DNA from: SZUA-36 sp963801195
GTDB lineage: Bacteria > Pseudomonadota > Gammaproteobacteria > Xanthomonadales > SZUA-36
Assembly (NCBI GenBank): GCA_963801195.1
Contig: CAWDDX010000003.1
Span: 124,001 to 188,000 of the forward strand
DNA: 64,000 nt
Reading direction: 5' to 3'
A program made the translations under genes and the position numbers. A model generated the notes under the pieces. The model was not told where the DNA came from, did not search any database, and saw only the letters and a list, made by a program, of their open reading frames with translations. This document shows, one piece after another, positions 52,378-61,260 of this stretch (the first letter of the stretch is position 1; each line of letters begins with the position of its first letter).

Positions 52378-52508
52378 CATTGCACCAGTCGGACTCGCCT
52401 CTCTTTCCAAGCCATTGAATCGATTCTTGAATCTGAAGTTTTCGGCTCGCGTTTAAAAAGTACAGTTTGTACCCGAGCCCAGTCCTATCCCGGCCCTGGC
52501 TGGTCTCA
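52369..52508 (-). repeat. Dispersed hairpin repeat, copy B
   Basis: Minus-sense copy. It holds CGCGAGCC and GGGCTCGG flanking GGTACAAACTGTACTTTTTA, and ends TCCGACTGGTGCAATGTCCG. The frame MAWKERRVRLVQCPG is present. Similarity to the copy at 60351-60493 extends through GACCAGCCAGGGCCGGGA. Confidence 0.8.
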
Positions 52509-52548
52509 CTTTGTCCTGAATATGACACTGAAGTAGCCGCAGCATAAG

Positions 52549-52723
52549 AATCCGCATATTCAAGCCGGGATACGGGTATCTCCCCCTGGGACCTTCAAAA
52601 ACACGGACGTTTTTGAAGAGCCTATAGGGACATACTCGTGGCGCGTCTCAGGGGGAGGTAGCCGTGTCGCGGCGCCCGGATGGCACTGGATTTATAGAAT
52701 TCGAACTTGGGGTTTAGCCCGGA
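52549..52723. repeat. 175-bp direct repeat, copy 2
   Basis: Second copy, offset 346 bases. Its hairpin (CTTCAAAAAC-ACGGAC-GTTTTTGAAG) lies inside a longer imperfect stem, TCTCCCCCTGGGAC with GTCTCAGGGGGAGG. It is followed by ATAATTCACCAGGGATCC instead of the hairpin repeat. From 52724 to 52900 I see nothing more. Confidence 0.85.
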
Positions 52724-52951
52724 TAATTCACCAGGGATCCGGAATTTGCTTTGTCACTGGCGAATTCGAAGTCAGATGCGTTGCAAAACCGGATGGGACA
52801 AACTGTCATTTTTGCAAAAGGTCAAAAATGCGTGTATCACCATGAATTAAATGGGCATTTTTCATTGGTTCGTCCGCCTTGGTGAAATATTCGGGTTGAT
52901 ATGTTTTGACCTGTCAATAAGTTGATTCAATTCATCTTGTTTCTCAAGCAC

Positions 52952-53169
52952 GTTGAGTCAGGACATGGTCAGGCAGTTTGCGATGGTGGATTATGCTGAT
53001 ATGCGTGGATTGGCTACCACTGGACTTCACTGCATCGCGGAGCTGGCCTTTCTCTAGTAGCAGGGATCATCGACCGGGAATGCCCCATGAGGGGATTATC
53101 CGGTTGGCCGATGCCGGTATAACCCGAACAAGGGTTCTCCACACCGGCCCGACCATGCCCTGACTCAAC
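52952..53169 (-). ncRNA. Candidate bridge RNA of the IS110 element
   Basis: A 17-bp inverted repeat (52952-52968 and 53153-53169, one mismatch, GTTGAGTCAGG-CATGG) closes about 218 bases. Inside, read on the minus strand, are small stems AACCC-TTGTTC-GGGTT and CCCC-TCAT-GGGG. Its position between the transposase gene and the IS end fits IS1111-group bridge RNAs. The sequence match to known ones could not be tested. Confidence 0.45.
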
Positions 53170-53224
53170 CTACCTGTTTCCTCCTTTTCATCTTTGTACC
53201 CATAGTCTTTCTTACAAGTCCGGC

Positions 53225-54430
53225 TTATTGCGAAACCTGCTGTACCTGTGGCATCTCGTGACAGGCGATATCCCAGATAAAGCCGGTCAGTTCCCGCGCA
53301 ACCGCCACGGTCGTCTGCTTGGTGTTCTTACCTGCCCGCAGCAAGTGCTGGTAGCGACCGCACAGCCGCTTCTGGGCTCTCCAGGCAATCACCTTGGCCT
53401 CATCGGAAGCACCTTTGGCTTTGCGCTTGAGGTGTGCCGTCTGCCGTGCCGGGAAGCGGTAACTCCAGGCGGACTCTACCAGCATCCTGCGGGCATGACT
53501 GTTGCCCGTCCTGGTAATCGCCCCTTGTCGTCGACGTCCACCGGTGCTGTGCTCACTCGGTACCAGACCAAGGAAAGCCATCAGCTGCCGGGGTGAGTCA
53601 AAGCGGCTGATATCACCCAGCTCCGCCAGCAACACCATCGCCGCCAGCTTGTCGATACCGCGCAGCGCAACCATTGATTCAACCACCGGTGCCAATGACC
53701 ACTGCGGTAGTACCCGCATCATTTGTGCGGTCATATCAGCAACCCGCTGACTCGCCACTTTGACCGCTTCGATATATTCCTGCAACACCACCTGTTGCCA
53801 ATCATGGGGGAACTTAAGTGACTCCAGCCAGTTGCAATGGCTCTGGGTCCAGCGTGTTCTGTTGGATGGCCAGGCATGACCATGGCGCAACACATAGGCA
53901 TTGAGTTGCTGGCGCGCCTTGCGCTCCTGACCCTTAAAGTCATCACGGGTGCGGGTCAGATCACGCATCGCCTCCTGCTCTTCATCCGGTACCCACACCG
54001 CCGTCAGATCTCCACTGCGCAAAAACCGTGATAACTTCACCGCATCAAGCCGGTCTGTCTTGATACGTTCACCCGGCTTTTTGGGAATCAACGAAGGGGC
54101 TACCACCAGACAGTCATGGCCCAACGCCAGAATCTGACGATACAACACATAACCACAGGGACCGGCTTCATAGCAAAATTGCAGGATCTCACCGCTGAAC
54201 TCCTGGCTCAAGCGTTCAATCAACCTGGCTACTTTGTTCGGCTTGTTGGCAATCTCGCCTCTGAATTCCGGCTCCTCCCTACCTGCCCGGGCCACCGCTA
54301 CCGCGATAGTCTCCTTGTGAACATCCAGCCCGATATAAGCTGGATATCTGATAAGGTCCTCTGCCTGCCTAATGGCGCCGATTGCTGTTACCGTTTCAAA
54401 TCGGGCTTCTTCTGCGTTAAACTCTTTCAT
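53225..54430 (-). CDS. IS110-family transposase
   Basis: 401 residues. The DEDD RuvC-like domain has YIGLDVHKETIAVAV, CYEAGPCGY and DRLDAVKLSRFLR. The C-terminal Tnp_20 domain has LRGIDKLAAMVLLAELGDI, FDSPRQLMAFLGLVPSEHS and TRTGNSHARRMLVESAW. It would cut and insert the IS, guided by a bridge RNA. AGGAGG precedes the ATG. The frame is intact, so the element may be active. Confidence 0.95.
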   Translation of the reverse strand: MKEFNAEEARFETVTAIGAIRQAEDLIRYPAYIGLDVHKETIAVAVARAGREEPEFRGEIANKPNKVARLIERLSQEFSGEILQFCYEAGPCGYVLYRQILALGHDCLVVAPSLIPKKPGERIKTDRLDAVKLSRFLRSGDLTAVWVPDEEQEAMRDLTRTRDDFKGQERKARQQLNAYVLRHGHAWPSNRTRWTQSHCNWLESLKFPHDWQQVVLQEYIEAVKVASQRVADMTAQMMRVLPQWSLAPVVESMVALRGIDKLAAMVLLAELGDISRFDSPRQLMAFLGLVPSEHSTGGRRRQGAITRTGNSHARRMLVESAWSYRFPARQTAHLKRKAKGASDEAKVIAWRAQKRLCGRYQHLLRAGKNTKQTTVAVARELTGFIWDIACHEMPQVQQVSQ

Positions 54431-54526
54431 GACCTGTCCTCCTCAATTCTGGCTCTGAGCCTATGGTTAACCAAACCTCTAGCTTAATCCACGCGGCTTG
54501 AGGTTGGGCAGGTCAAATCATTATGT

Positions 54527-54741
54527 CTAGCAGTCTGTCGGACTTGACCGATCGTAACGAGGGAAATCCGATTTGAGATAGATTTTTCGATCTTTTGAGG
54601 CGAATAGCACCGCTATTTAACGAAAAAGATCGGGAAATCTGGCCAAATTCGGGTTTTTCGCACGACCACATGGATGTGGGAGGTAGGGTAACGCATGGAG
54701 CAGTTGCCGAGTAGATCATGTTAAGTCCGACAGGCTGTTAG
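54527..54741. mobile_element. MITE-like element, copy 2
   Basis: 215 bases bounded by CTAGCAGTCTGTCGGACTT (54527-54545) and AAGTCCGACAGGCTGTTAG (54723-54741). The centre contains a different module from copy 1, with an internal inverted repeat (TTTTTCGATCTTTT and AAAAAGATCGGG). The shared part, GCACGACCACATGGATGTGG onward, matches copy 1 exactly over about 75 bases. Confidence 0.85.
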
Positions 54742-54846
54742 GGGGCTTGGTGCTCGACGATGGGCTGTGCTACAACTGAGCAATCGCGCCGCACATCCAT
54801 GTGCTCTATCGCGATATACCGTTCATCCTGAACATAATCCTGAACA

Positions 54847-54876
54847 TAAAAAAACCCCGACGCTTGGCCGGGGTTT
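54847..54876 (-). terminator. Rho-independent terminator downstream of mnmG
   Basis: AAACCCCG (54852-54859) pairs with CGGGGTTT (54869-54876) over 9 bases; on the minus strand a run of T follows. It is about 155 bases beyond the mnmG stop. The stretch 54742-55031 holds no gene that I can support. Confidence 0.8.
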
Positions 54877-55031
54877 GAAATGGTGCATCGCAATAGGCAT
54901 AGAAGTGTGGGGACTGCCTGTCATGAGAAGCGACACACCGGCACAGTCAACTTGCACGTATAGGATACCCATTCGAGGTTAAAAAGATGTAAAGCTATCG
55001 TTGGTTAATTGTGATTAATCAAAATTTTATT

Positions 55032-56921
55032 TCATGCGACCTGGCGGGAAGCACGATAACGCTTCAAAAACACCAGTAACAACGAAATTGCAGCCGGAGT
55101 CATACCGGGTATCCTCGAGGCCTGGCTTATGTTTTCCGGCCGAATTTTCTGCAGCTTTTCACACAACTCGGCCGACAAGCCCTGGACCTGGCCATAGTCA
55201 AACCCGGCGGGGACCAGGGTGTCTTCATTGCGCTGGTTGCGCTCCACCTCGACCGCCTGACGTACCAGATAGCCTGCGTAACGCACCTGGACGTCAACCT
55301 GCTCTGCGACTTTCGCATCACTGTTGCCCGGGCCGAGACCTGCCACTTTCATGAGGTCTGAGTAGCTGATTTCAGGCCGCTTCAGCAAGTCCAGCGCTCT
55401 CGCTTCCTTGCTGAGCGCGACTCCCAGTTCCTGCTTCAGAGACCTGCCGATCTCGTTGTCGGGCGTGACCCAGATGGCGCCCAGCCTTTGTTGTTCCGCC
55501 TCGACTGCGACCTTCTTGACCTCGAATGCCCGCCAGCGCCGGTCATCGACCAGTCCGAGGCGGCGGCCTGTCTCGGTCAGACGGAAATCAGCATTATCTT
55601 CACGTAGCTGCAGACGGTATTCCGCCCGGCTGGTGAACATGCGATAGGGTTCACGCGTACCCTGGGTGACGAGGTCATCGATCAGCACACCCATGTAGGC
55701 CTCATCCCTGCGCGGCGTCCATGCCGCCTCGCCACGGACGCTGCGAGCGGCGTTGATACCCGCTACCAGGCCCTGCGCAGCCGCTTCTTCATAGCCGGTC
55801 GTGCCGTTTATCTGCCCGGCAAAGAACAAGCGTTCAACAGGTTTTGTTTCGAGGCTGTATTTCAGCCCGCGCGGATCAAAAAAATCATATTCGATGGCGT
55901 AGCCCGGCCGGGTGATGTGGGCGTTCTCAAATCCGGGAATGCTTTGCACAAATGCCACCTGAACGTCATATGGCAAACTGGTTGATATGCCGTTCGGGTA
56001 CAACTCCTGTGTATGGAGTCCTTCCGGTTCGATAAAAACCTGGTGACTGTTACGTTCAGAAAAACGTACCACCTTGTCTTCAATAGACGGACAGTAACGC
56101 GGCCCCACACCATCAATTTGCCCGGAATACATCGGTGAACGGTGAAGGGCCGCCCGGATGATATCGTGGGTCTTTTCCGAGGTATTGCTTATCCAGCAAT
56201 TGACCTGTTCGGGTTGGTCTTCATGTGAACCCAGAAAAGAAAAAACCGGTCTCGGTACATCACCAGGCTGTGCTTTCAGATGCGAAAAATCAACCGTCTT
56301 GCCATCGATTCGCGGCGGTGTGCCGGTTTTCAGGCGCCCGACATCGAATGGCAACTCGCGTAGGCGTTTTGCCAAAGATATGGAAGGCGGATCGCCCGCA
56401 CGGCCCCCGGCGCTCTGAATCTCGCCCACGTGAATCTTGCCGCCCAGAAAGGTACCCGTGGTCAGAACGATGGCGTTTGCATGGAATACCTGCCCCATCT
56501 TTGTTCGACAGCCGGTCACGCGTCCACCTGTCAGCAGCAGGTCATCCACGGCTTGCTGAAATATGCTCAAACCGGGCTGGTTCTCGACTATCTTACGTAT
56601 ATACGCCCGGTAAAGGTTGCGGTCACATTGCGCACGCGTGGCGCGTACCGCTGGTCCCTTGCTCGAATTCAATGTACGCAACTGGATTCCCGCTGCATCG
56701 GCCGCACGCGCCATCACGCCGCCCATTGCATCGATTTCCTTGACCAGGTGACCTTTGCCGATGCCGCCGATGGCCGGGTTGCAGCTCATCTGACCAATCG
56801 TTTCGATGCTGTGGGTTAACAATAACGTGGATGCACCGCTGCGCGCCGATGCCAGTGCGGCCTCGGTTCCGGCGTGACCACCACCAATCACGATGACGTC
56901 AAATGTATCCAATTGCTTCAA
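55032..56921 (-). CDS. mnmG: tRNA modification enzyme MnmG (GidA)
   Basis: 629 residues. The FAD-binding GGGHAGTEAALASARSGA motif is at 13-30, with the conserved NPAIGGIGKGHLVKE and the C-terminal helical domain that binds MnmE. With MnmE it modifies uridine 34 of several tRNAs to cmnm5U. The start codon is TTG (AAGCAATTG follows), with GAGG 13 bases upstream. mnmE is not adjacent here. Confidence 0.97.
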   Translation of the reverse strand: MKQLDTFDVIVIGGGHAGTEAALASARSGASTLLLTHSIETIGQMSCNPAIGGIGKGHLVKEIDAMGGVMARAADAAGIQLRTLNSSKGPAVRATRAQCDRNLYRAYIRKIVENQPGLSIFQQAVDDLLLTGGRVTGCRTKMGQVFHANAIVLTTGTFLGGKIHVGEIQSAGGRAGDPPSISLAKRLRELPFDVGRLKTGTPPRIDGKTVDFSHLKAQPGDVPRPVFSFLGSHEDQPEQVNCWISNTSEKTHDIIRAALHRSPMYSGQIDGVGPRYCPSIEDKVVRFSERNSHQVFIEPEGLHTQELYPNGISTSLPYDVQVAFVQSIPGFENAHITRPGYAIEYDFFDPRGLKYSLETKPVERLFFAGQINGTTGYEEAAAQGLVAGINAARSVRGEAAWTPRRDEAYMGVLIDDLVTQGTREPYRMFTSRAEYRLQLREDNADFRLTETGRRLGLVDDRRWRAFEVKKVAVEAEQQRLGAIWVTPDNEIGRSLKQELGVALSKEARALDLLKRPEISYSDLMKVAGLGPGNSDAKVAEQVDVQVRYAGYLVRQAVEVERNQRNEDTLVPAGFDYGQVQGLSAELCEKLQKIRPENISQASRIPGMTPAAISLLLVFLKRYRASRQVA

Positions 56922-56983
56922 GGGTCAATAAACCTCAAGTTACAGAGTCGCGCATTGTACTGAATATCAAGGATAAATGTAAT

Positions 56984-59323
56984 TTATTGAACTTGCAGTT
57001 CCGCGGCGAGTTCGTGCGCATCCTGCGCCTCTATATAGTCTTTGTCTGCGTCCTTCCAGATCGCCAGGGCATAATTAACCGATGCCAGCGCCATTTGCGG
57101 CATGTTCCTGGCCTGCTGCAGCCGGGCTTTCTGAACCCACAACAGGGGTTCGGAAGGATCGAGAAGGAAACCGGCTTCGATCGACTTTTCCGCTGCGCTC
57201 AGGTCACCGTAGCTGATCTGCGCCTTTGCCATCTGTGCGTAAATCTGCGCTATGCCAAGCTCCAAACCTCTGGTAATAACGGTTTGATTTATCTGCTCGA
57301 TCGCTTGCCTGCAATGATCCTCCGTCGCTTTTGGATCACCGAGCTTTTCGCTGATGAGCGCCTCGATGAGGTTGATATTGGCTTCGAGGTGTTTCAGGCT
57401 GAACTGGTCTATTACTTCCTGCGCCTGCTTGAGAGAAGCCCTCGCTGCGGCGATGTCGTTTTCCCTCGTGTGAATGATCGCGGCGCTGAACGCCATGAAC
57501 TTGTCCGCCGGCGGGGCCAGCATGCCTGTAGCAGTGCTCAGTGCGCTGTGTGCCGATTCGAAATCACCCAATAAGACATAAAAATCTATCACCGGCGTGT
57601 AAATATTCAACGTGAGATCCAGCAAACCCTGTGACTGGCGCAAAAATTCCTCTTGCGCATAGGTCTGCTTTATCGCTTCTCTGAGCCTGCCCAGGCGAAG
57701 CTCGAGCAAAGTGATGCCCTGTCTCACAAGCGTTTTATCCATTGGCGTTTGGGCAAATCTTTCAGCCTCCGACAAATATCGCCTGGCGGCGGGAATATCA
57801 CCCTTGCGTGAGGCGATGATGGCAAGCTTGAAATTTGGTCTGACCGGTGAGTTCTGTAGTACCAGGGCCTGCTTGTAGTGCTGTTCGGCACCATCGAGGT
57901 CGCCGCTGTCGCGCAGCAGATCGCCGAGTTGGATGTTGGCTTCTTTGTCTTCCGGTTTTTGTTGCTGGTATTTGCGGGCATAATCAATGGCCGCGTCCAT
58001 GTTGCCGGTCGCGCGTTCAAGCGTGGACAGTGTCAAATAGATGTCCACGTTCAAAGCGTCCCTGTCAAGAGCCAGCAGCGATTCCTTCTTCGCGTTCTCA
58101 AGGTCACCGCTGATCATCAACATCCTCGCCAGGTTGTTATGTGAAGTTGCATCATCACGTATTTTTGCCTGCAGGTTAAGGAACGACATCAACTTCTCGT
58201 TCTCCCCGGATAGCCTGTAAAGCATCGTTTTGAGTTGCGCGCGGTCGCGTGAAGGCAGCCGGTAATCGAGTGCCTGCGCCCTTGTCAGGGCCTCCTGCGC
58301 GCTTGGCAGGTCACCGCTTTCAATCAGGTTGGCGGCTTTCACTGACCAACCGAGGACAAAATTCGGATCGATGCTCGTGGCTTGATCGAAAAACTCGTTG
58401 GAAGCGGCGAAATCATTGTTGAACAGGCGTGCGTTGAGACCCTGGATATAGGCCTTTAGCGCGTCTTCAGATTCACCGTAGGTCTCCTTTAACGGCAGGT
58501 CTTCCGCGATTCGCTTGCTCTCGGGAACATCCAGGGCGCGGCGGATATCCTTTGAAAGCCGGTCGACCAGCAAATAAATATCCGTTCCATCCACCCGCAA
58601 ATCTTTGACCTGGTCCAGCGTTTGCGTTTCCCAGATTCTCGCGGTCAGTTCGTAATTGCCGCCAGTATTGTTCAACGAACCATCGACGATGTACTGGCGG
58701 TTCGCCTCGTCCGCAATTTTTCGCATTAGTGTCAGCGGTATTTTCAGGCCATCGTCAAAACCGGCTCGCCGCATCCTTGAGTAGAATCCGTTGCCGTAAT
58801 TGTTCCACGGTGAATTCGCCAGCACGAACGGGTCCTGGCTCAAGTCCTGCACGAGCAGCTCGGTGATACCGTACTGCAGCCAGTCCAGTTGCGGGTCGCC
58901 CGACTCATTTGTCCAGAAGAAAACAGCCATCCTGCGGCGGAAAGTCTCGCTGGGAATATAATGTGTTTCCTGCTGGCCAAGTTCATTGTTGACGGTTATC
59001 TGTGTCGCGGCGAGGTCGAAATCCTTATCACCGAAGACGGTAATTAACAGGCCAATCGTTGCAATCAGATTGATGGGTACCCCGACTTTTTCGAACCTCG
59101 TTGCTTTGTCCTTACCCGGCCGCCCGTGTGTCCAGGCGACCAGTATCACGGCTGGAATCAGTGAATAGAGTCCCCAGAACACGATGTCGCTCAGATAAGG
59201 TGACAGCAGGTAGCGGTTGACGAGGCGGTCGAGAATCTCAATTGCTACCCAGACGCCTGCTACGTATACGCCGACGGCGGGCAAAATACGCCGGTCACGC
59301 AACTCTGTGATGAAATCCGCCAT
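56984..59323 (-). CDS. Membrane-anchored TPR protein with FlgO/TolB-like N-terminal domain
   Basis: 779 residues. Three membrane helices fall in about 15-100 (PAVGVYVAGVWVAIEI, IVFWGLYSLIPAVILVAW, INLIATIGLLITVFG). The next part, RMAVFFWTNESGDPQLDWLQ, then YGITELLVQDLS, resembles the AVLPFENLSGDPE-type domain seen in FlgO-like and adenylate-cyclase-associated proteins. TPR repeats run from about 290 to 770. There is no enzymatic domain. It may be a sensor or scaffold; function is not known. The AGGGA site precedes the ATG. Confidence 0.8.
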   Translation of the reverse strand: MADFITELRDRRILPAVGVYVAGVWVAIEILDRLVNRYLLSPYLSDIVFWGLYSLIPAVILVAWTHGRPGKDKATRFEKVGVPINLIATIGLLITVFGDKDFDLAATQITVNNELGQQETHYIPSETFRRRMAVFFWTNESGDPQLDWLQYGITELLVQDLSQDPFVLANSPWNNYGNGFYSRMRRAGFDDGLKIPLTLMRKIADEANRQYIVDGSLNNTGGNYELTARIWETQTLDQVKDLRVDGTDIYLLVDRLSKDIRRALDVPESKRIAEDLPLKETYGESEDALKAYIQGLNARLFNNDFAASNEFFDQATSIDPNFVLGWSVKAANLIESGDLPSAQEALTRAQALDYRLPSRDRAQLKTMLYRLSGENEKLMSFLNLQAKIRDDATSHNNLARMLMISGDLENAKKESLLALDRDALNVDIYLTLSTLERATGNMDAAIDYARKYQQQKPEDKEANIQLGDLLRDSGDLDGAEQHYKQALVLQNSPVRPNFKLAIIASRKGDIPAARRYLSEAERFAQTPMDKTLVRQGITLLELRLGRLREAIKQTYAQEEFLRQSQGLLDLTLNIYTPVIDFYVLLGDFESAHSALSTATGMLAPPADKFMAFSAAIIHTRENDIAAARASLKQAQEVIDQFSLKHLEANINLIEALISEKLGDPKATEDHCRQAIEQINQTVITRGLELGIAQIYAQMAKAQISYGDLSAAEKSIEAGFLLDPSEPLLWVQKARLQQARNMPQMALASVNYALAIWKDADKDYIEAQDAHELAAELQVQ

Positions 59324-59426
59324 TTAATCGGGTCCCTGATCAGAAAATACAGGACGCTATTCTAGAGCATTATGGACAGGAATCCGGAATGCCAATCGTC
59401 ATGAAGCCGTGACGGTCGCTATATCT

Positions 59427-60239
59427 CTAGTCACGATCCCTGTGGCTTGCCGATTTTTCATGCGACGGTGATGAACTACTGCGGGCGGATGAATTGAATG
59501 ACGGTGACCCTGAGCTCCGCCTGGAAGATGTTACCGCCGGCGCAGCCTGGTGCATGTGCCGGGAAGTTTCCGATACTGGCGGGCTTGCCGTGACGGTGTT
59601 TCGCTTACCCGTGTAGACAGGCTCAGTCCGGCTTTTCCGTGTTTTCGTGGGCTTGCCGTCTCTCACGATGGTACGTGTGCCAGCGGGGTAGTGGCCGGGT
59701 GCGGGCGATACCACGCGCCTGGTTGGCGGGGTGCCTGTGCCGCCCATTTTGTTTTTCCTTCCATTGCTGTAAAGAACTTTCTCTTCGCCGTATTCATCGG
59801 TGTAACGGTCATACTGGCGGTTATCACCGGTATAGCGGTCGTCCCCATGGTCCCGGCCGTCATGATTATGTCTGCGGCAATGGTCCCCGGGGGTACAATT
59901 TCCATAATGGGGTCGCCCATATGAGGTGTGATAATACGAGAAATAGAAAGGCGAATACCAAGTATAGAAAGGTGGGGGATAACCCCAGGATGCATAAGCA
60001 AACGTATACGGGTAATCATAGTAATAACCGGTATACGGAAAGGGCGAGTATCCGAAATAAAAATAATCCAGCGACGACCATGGGTAATAGACAATCCTGT
60101 TGACATCATCCGGGTTGTAAATATAGGACGGATCGTTTTCGGGATAATAAACGTTGTCTTCCAATGCGTATTGCGGCTGGTAATAGCTCACACACGCGGT
60201 CAGCATGACAAGCATGGGCAAAGCAAACAAATTTCTCAT
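59427..60239 (-). CDS. Tyr/Pro-rich lipoprotein
   Basis: 270 residues from ATG 60239 with GGAGGTTGT upstream; an open frame further upstream is not used. Lipobox LTAC at about 13-16 predicts a lipoprotein. The next 100 residues are rich in Tyr, Phe and Pro (YSPFPYTGYYYDYPYTFAYA), then a His/Asp-rich stretch (GDHCRRHNHDGRDHGDDRY). The C-terminal half is basic and Ser/Thr-rich. I do not recognise a family. The composition suggests an envelope-exposed, low-order protein. Confidence 0.65.
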   Translation of the reverse strand: MRNLFALPMLVMLTACVSYYQPQYALEDNVYYPENDPSYIYNPDDVNRIVYYPWSSLDYFYFGYSPFPYTGYYYDYPYTFAYASWGYPPPFYTWYSPFYFSYYHTSYGRPHYGNCTPGDHCRRHNHDGRDHGDDRYTGDNRQYDRYTDEYGEEKVLYSNGRKNKMGGTGTPPTRRVVSPAPGHYPAGTRTIVRDGKPTKTRKSRTEPVYTGKRNTVTASPPVSETSRHMHQAAPAVTSSRRSSGSPSFNSSARSSSSPSHEKSASHRDRD

Positions 60240-60350
60240 ACAACCTCCAACGACGATTGGACCGTCAGGACAAGTATCATACTTACAAGCATAGCAGAAT
60301 TGTGTCACCGGTTGCTGCTACTGCGGGTGGAAGGAAGCCCAAGCCCAGGC

Positions 60351-60493
60351 GTGGCTGGACCAGCCATGGCCGGGACAGGACCGGGCTCTGGTACAAACTG
60401 TACTTTTTAAACGCGAGCCGAACCCTCCGATTCAGAAATCGATACAATGGCGTGGAAACAAAGCCGGGTCCGACTGATGCAATGTCCGGGCTG
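60351..60493 (+). repeat. Dispersed hairpin repeat, copy C
   Basis: Plus-sense copy with GGGCTCTGGTACAAACTGTA, CGCGAGCC and the frame MAWKQSRVRLMQCPG ending in a stop. It ends GATGCAATGTCCGGGCTGA. It fills the gap between the lipoprotein start and a small gene at 60517. Confidence 0.8.
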
Positions 60494-60516
60494 AAACAAC
60501 TTCGGGAGAATAATGG

Positions 60517-60726
60517 ATGGGCAGGGCCATATATGAACTGCAGGGTTTTGCAATCGTACTGGACAAAGTCGCACTGGTAAGCCGGGTTTTTACAGCGGAT
60601 AACAACGAAGGCTACCAGTTCAATATCAATTTCAACGGTGAATTGCGGTTGCCGGTCAAGTTTCCGACACGCAATGAGGCTGATCTGGAACGTCAATTGC
60701 TCCTGAAGGTGTTAAAGGAAAGCTGA
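60517..60726 (+). CDS. Small hypothetical protein
   Basis: 69 residues behind a GGGAGAATA ribosome site. The sequence reads as a compact beta/alpha protein (GRAIYELQGFAIVLDKVALV, then EGYQFNINFNGELRLPVKF). No known family is recognised. It converges on the lipoprotein gene at 60734 with a 7-base gap and starts 23 bases after a repeat copy. Good start context and normal codon look make it likely real. Confidence 0.6.
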   Translation: MGRAIYELQGFAIVLDKVALVSRVFTADNNEGYQFNINFNGELRLPVKFPTRNEADLERQLLLKVLKES

Positions 60727-60733
60727 TCCAGGG

Positions 60734-61135
60734 TTATTCCGCACGCTGGACGATGATGGCACCGGCCGAGCCGGGGCCGGTAATTACCACCTGAACCGCT
60801 GCAGGTTTGGTTTCTTCAAGGTCAGCCGGAAGCTGGATGGCGACTTCACCAGTCGAATGTATCTGGCCGCCCTGGGCCCAGGTGATTTCAACTGGATTCC
60901 CCGAATAGGCTGATTCAGGAAATGTCGTTGAACACATCGACCCGGGGGGAATGTTGCCACACGAAACAAAGTTGCCCGTCGCCGGCACCAGCAACCTGAC
61001 CGCGGAGACGTACATCTGCGTCTGGTTTTCAATCACCATACCTGAAATCTGAATGGGCGGACCACGGTCAACTGCCATTGCACTGCACGCGGCCAGCGAT
61101 AACATGCACAGACCCGCTATCCATAGCTTGAACAT
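60734..61135 (-). CDS. Hypothetical lipoprotein
   Basis: 133 residues from ATG 61135; an open frame upstream to 61210 is not used. The lipobox LSLAAC (about 12-17) predicts lipid attachment. The mature part is beta-rich (ISGMVIENQTQMYVSAVRLL, VEITWAQGGQIHSTGEVAI) with Cys pairs at CGNIPPGSMC. No family recognised. It follows pepN by about 126 bases on the same strand. Confidence 0.65.
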   Translation of the reverse strand: MFKLWIAGLCMLSLAACSAMAVDRGPPIQISGMVIENQTQMYVSAVRLLVPATGNFVSCGNIPPGSMCSTTFPESAYSGNPVEITWAQGGQIHSTGEVAIQLPADLEETKPAAVQVVITGPGSAGAIIVQRAE

Positions 61136-61260
61136 CAGACAAGCGGGTGCGCGACAGGCACCGTCCGGGAACGTTTGCCACCCGCGCTCAAGAACCACGG
61201 CGATATTCAACTTGTAGGTCGGCCTGCATGCAGCGGTCGAGATCGACGGGCAAAGCCTGC

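Larger units (their letters stand above)
52901..54521 (-). mobile_element. IS110-family insertion sequence
   Basis: Encodes a DEDD-type transposase. Imperfect subterminal inverted repeats ATGTTTTGACCTG (52901-52913) and CAGGTCAAATCAT (54509-54521) match at 12 of 13 positions. True ends should lie within about 10 bases outside. The long non-coding 3' part (52914-53224) suits the IS1111-like layout, where the bridge RNA lies downstream of the gene. The upstream end is 6 bases from the MITE-like element at 54527. Confidence 0.8.

Noticed and set aside
52978..53163. 61-codon open frame in the IS110 3' end
   Set aside because: It lies in the candidate bridge RNA region on the opposite strand and is not protein-like.
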